Origin: Moringa oleifera
Lineage: Eukaryota; Streptophyta; Magnoliopsida; Brassicales; Moringaceae
Length of the DNA: 64,000 bases
Assembly (NCBI GenBank): GCA_021397835.1
Contig: JAJFZO010000094.1
Span: 4,008,501 to 4,072,500, forward strand
Direction: 5' to 3'
The notes under the pieces are model-generated. The model saw nothing but the letters and a program-made list of their open reading frames with translations. It was not told the DNA's origin and did not search any database. Of this stretch, positions 62,093 through 64,000 are shown in pieces (position 1 is the stretch's first letter; every line of letters starts with the position of its first letter). A program made the translations under genes and the position numbers.

Positions 62093-62215
62093 ATGGTACA
62101 CATAATTCACTGCCTCGACTTCACCGTCCGAATCATCCGTTTGCTGTTCGTCTTGTTCCAATCATTTTCTCCGAGAACCGTCACCATCTCTCCATTCTTC
62201 CTGCTAATACCCTGA
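62093..62215 (+). CDS. upstream ORF of 40 codons in the leader of the 62253 gene
   Basis: ATG at 62093 opens a 40-residue frame ending at TGA 62213-62215, 37 nt before the main start codon. It begins MVHIIHCLDFTVRIIRLLFV and ends SFSPRTVTISPFFLLIP. The peptide has a basic-hydrophobic middle and a Ser/Pro C-terminal part, in a less AT-rich stretch. Such a long upstream ORF close to the main start usually lowers translation of the main frame, and some are conserved peptide uORFs that stall ribosomes. Whether it is transcribed depends on the start site: a TTTAAAAA box near 62051 would include it, whereas a start set by the CATATACC box at 62082 would not. Conservation could not be tested. Confidence 0.5.
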   Translation: MVHIIHCLDFTVRIIRLLFVLFQSFSPRTVTISPFFLLIP

Positions 62216-62252
62216 AGCTCTCCAGTTTGTATAGTATATTAGTTGTAGAGAG

Positions 62253-62480
62253 ATGAGTATCGGTGTTCCCGTGTGCGTCCAGTGCGGAACGACCAGCAAC
62301 CCATGCCGGTGCAAGGTGGTTGGGCCGACTCTGGGGTTCTTAGCGTTCGCGGTGGCTGCGGTGGTTGAGTGGCCAGTGGGGGCTTTGGTGTATTGCTTCA
62401 AGCACATGAAGGGTCGTCGAATCATGGCTCATCCAGCAACCGTTGTGTATCCCTCTGTTTCCAACGCCATTCCGATTTGA
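62253..62480 (+). CDS. small Cys-motif membrane protein of unknown function (75 aa)
   Basis: Single-exon frame of 75 residues. The N-terminus has four cysteines in CVQCGTTSNPCRCK (C8, C11, C18, C20), which could bind metal or be modified. A Gly/Ala-rich hydrophobic segment (GPTLGFLAFAVAAVVEWPVG, residues 24-43, extending to about 49) looks like a membrane span. A basic stretch (HMKGRRIM) and a short tail ending SVSNAIPI follow. The moderate GC content and clean frame stand out from the flanks. It looks like one of the short, well-kept plant proteins of unknown function, but I cannot name the family. The leader carries a 40-codon upstream ORF and the promoter an ACGT-site cluster, suggesting layered control. 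Confidence 0.75.
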   Translation: MSIGVPVCVQCGTTSNPCRCKVVGPTLGFLAFAVAAVVEWPVGALVYCFKHMKGRRIMAHPATVVYPSVSNAIPI

Positions 62481-63279
62481 TTTTCATGGTGTCGTCACTG
62501 TAGCTCTTCCTGTCTGTTTTGTTTTGGCTTAATTAGTATCATAACAGTATCTGATCTTCCTGTAGTAATTAACTGAGACTTGTCTTTTTTATGGAAGGAT
62601 GGTTTCCGTATCTTTTTCTGATTATTGTCATTAAAATCTGATAAATTGGATTATATTAATCATGTGGCTAAAGAACCTCAATTAATTGCAAGATGGTGAT
62701 TATTAATGGTATTGATGTTTATGGCTGATATTATCAATTACTTTATTTTCTTTTAATTTGATTTTTTCGTATAAAATGAATCTACTACTTATAATCACAA
62801 AAGATTATAATATATATATATATGTATATATATATAGTTGATGCTTTTCTAACAAATTTCTTAGAATTTTGAAATTTTTAGTAAATAAAAATTCATTATT
62901 TCGGTTTATATTAAAGAAAAATAATCTAAAAGTTATATTAGTTGGTCAGCTAAAGTGTAACGTAATTTCATAATTAGAAAGAATGATTCTTTCTGAAAAT
63001 TAAGAGTTAAATATTTATTTTATGATTTAATTGTTAAAAATTAGTTCCATCAAAATTTAAAATCCAAAATTGGCAGTAAAGAAGTGGGGAGGATATAACT
63101 AAATGAAAGATTGAAGACTACATATATTGAAGCCTAAAATTAGCCATTAATTATAATCCAAGATTAATTGCTTCAACTGATCGGCATACACAAAATGGAG
63201 TAGTACCAGTGGACCAACATTCCTCCATTTTCTAATATTAATACAGCAATATTAAATATATAAACAGGCCATTGCATAT
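62481..63279. other. 3' flank of the small gene and AT-rich DNA
   Basis: Apart from the likely 3' untranslated region and an alternating TA stretch near 62811-62837, no feature could be supported. Confidence 0.5.
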
Positions 63280-63613
63280 ATGGACAGCCTATCAGCGTTA
63301 TTGCTTCGAGTACCTTACGGTCTTTGCTTAGAAGCCTCTTCAGTTTCTTCCTTTTCGTATTCAAAGACAAGCAAAGCAAAATGTTGAATACACTGAAAAA
63401 GAAGTCACCATAGGAGAGACTGACCCAATAAAGTCTAGCCAGGAAATTGATTCAGCACTCACCCTTCAAGGTTCAAAGTCGACTTCAATTCAACATCGTC
63501 GTATAAACCACGGTGTTGTTCATGACTTCACCTCCAGGAGCCCCACCACAGGAGTATTTGTCAACGTTCATGGTGGACCATCACGTAGAATCTTGACTCA
63601 TGGCCATAGTTAG
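63280..63613 (+). pseudogene. possible small-peptide precursor gene with a frameshift
   Basis: ATG at 63280 opens MDSLSALLLRVPYGLCLEAS, a weak signal-like start, and its frame stops at 63385. A second register (shifted by +1) is open from the A-run at about 63378 to TAG at 63611-63613. It includes EKEVTIGETDPIKSS and GVFVNVHGGPSRRILTHGHS. Signal-like N-terminus, variable middle and a short basic Gly-Pro-Ser-containing end is the layout of precursors of plant secreted peptides. The GGPSRR core recalls PIP or IDA-type peptides only loosely. The single-base shift in an AAAA run suggests a recent frameshift or a sequence error; an intron is another possibility. Low certainty. Confidence 0.3.
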
Positions 63614-63860
63614 TGGTCACTTCTGGCTAATACCTAGTGAAGATGGGATATTTATACACCAATTGCTCTTAGTCTTTATCTATATTATAGTTTCCAACAA
63701 AGCTTAAACCCGAATTTATCTTGCTCTGTATTGTATGTTCTCTTCATCTATCTTTCTTGGGGGCTTAACTCTGTTGTTGCTATGGGAAGGTTGCAGCGAG
63801 GTCTGCCTATGAAATAACCTTATTGTTTTATAACCAGTACCCATAAACTCTCTCTTTTAG

Positions 63861-64000
63861 TTGATCATCGTTTTCTCTGTTTTTTCAGTGATATCATTCT
63901 TCTGTGGCTCGCACAAGAGCAGAAAGTCGTCACTCAGGCAAAATGGTGAGAGCCATGTGGATGATTCGAGTGCCAGAAGGCTTCTTTCGAAGATAAATAG
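63861..64000 (+). CDS. possible exon of a gene cut by the window edge
   Basis: After a pyrimidine-rich stretch and TTTTTTCAG (an acceptor-like AG at 63887-63888) the frame stays open to the last base. It reads SVISFFCGSHKSRKSSLRQN and then DSSARRLLSKIN. No start codon lies in this frame after the stop at 63858, so it would be an internal exon or the end of an N-terminal membrane or signal region. The product is not recognisable from 46 codons. Confidence 0.25.
   Translation, partial: MIIVFSVFSVISFFCGSHKSRKSSLRQNGESHVDDSSARRLLSKIN

Noticed and set aside
1..64000. search for tRNA, rRNA, CRISPR, operon-like or prokaryotic elements
   Set aside because: No T-loop/acceptor arrangement, ribosomal core, regularly spaced repeats or bacterial gene spacing was found by reading both strands; a weak TTCGAA-like match near 26823 lacks the rest of a tRNA.

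Overview
This window is nuclear DNA from a flowering plant, most likely a eudicot. The genes are spliced with GT-AG introns, the intergenic DNA is very AT-rich, and every recognisable product belongs to a land-plant family (RHD6/RSL1 bHLH, NIP aquaporin, DEG7 protease, Pro/Cys-rich wall-type proteins, plant L1-type LINEs). The sequence alone does not fix the species.

Layout from left to right: an RHD6/RSL1-class bHLH transcription factor (2786-4180, +, five exons); about 12 kb of AT-rich gene-free DNA with a 155-bp tandem duplication and a dispersed family of roughly 300-bp AT-rich repeats; a two-exon ARM-repeat gene without a U-box (16391-18976, +); about 4 kb of AT-rich DNA; a five-exon NIP4-type aquaporin (23089-24323, +); and the DEG7 protease gene (26917-53731, +), for which 24 exons encoding 1113 residues could be joined with every reading frame consistent. 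DEG7 covers nearly 27 kb because its introns carry LINE insertions: a short 5'-truncated sense copy with a likely target-site duplication in intron 2, a truncated antisense copy in intron 15, and a long, stop-riddled sense copy in intron 20. All three share a similar 3' end. Intron 6 also contains a tandem duplication of about 300 bp.

Right of DEG7 are two minus-strand genes for small secreted Pro/Cys-rich proteins with hydrophobic C-termini of the kind seen in GPI-anchored proteins (55293-55748 and 59221-59616). Between them lies a decayed exon-like stretch of unknown family (57545-58052). Then comes a 75-residue Cys-motif/membrane protein gene (62253-62480, +). Its leader contains a 40-codon upstream ORF and its promoter has a cluster of ACGT (ABRE/G-box-like) sites. 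The last kilobase holds a possible broken small-peptide gene (63280-63613) and an exon-like open frame cut by the window edge.

The genes are independent loci with no sign of operon-like or cluster logic. No tRNA, rRNA, CRISPR array or prokaryotic element was seen. The items most worth checking are the upstream ORF at 62093-62215, the repeated LINE colonisation of DEG7, the AT-rich repeat family, the possible peptide gene and the unknown pseudogene.
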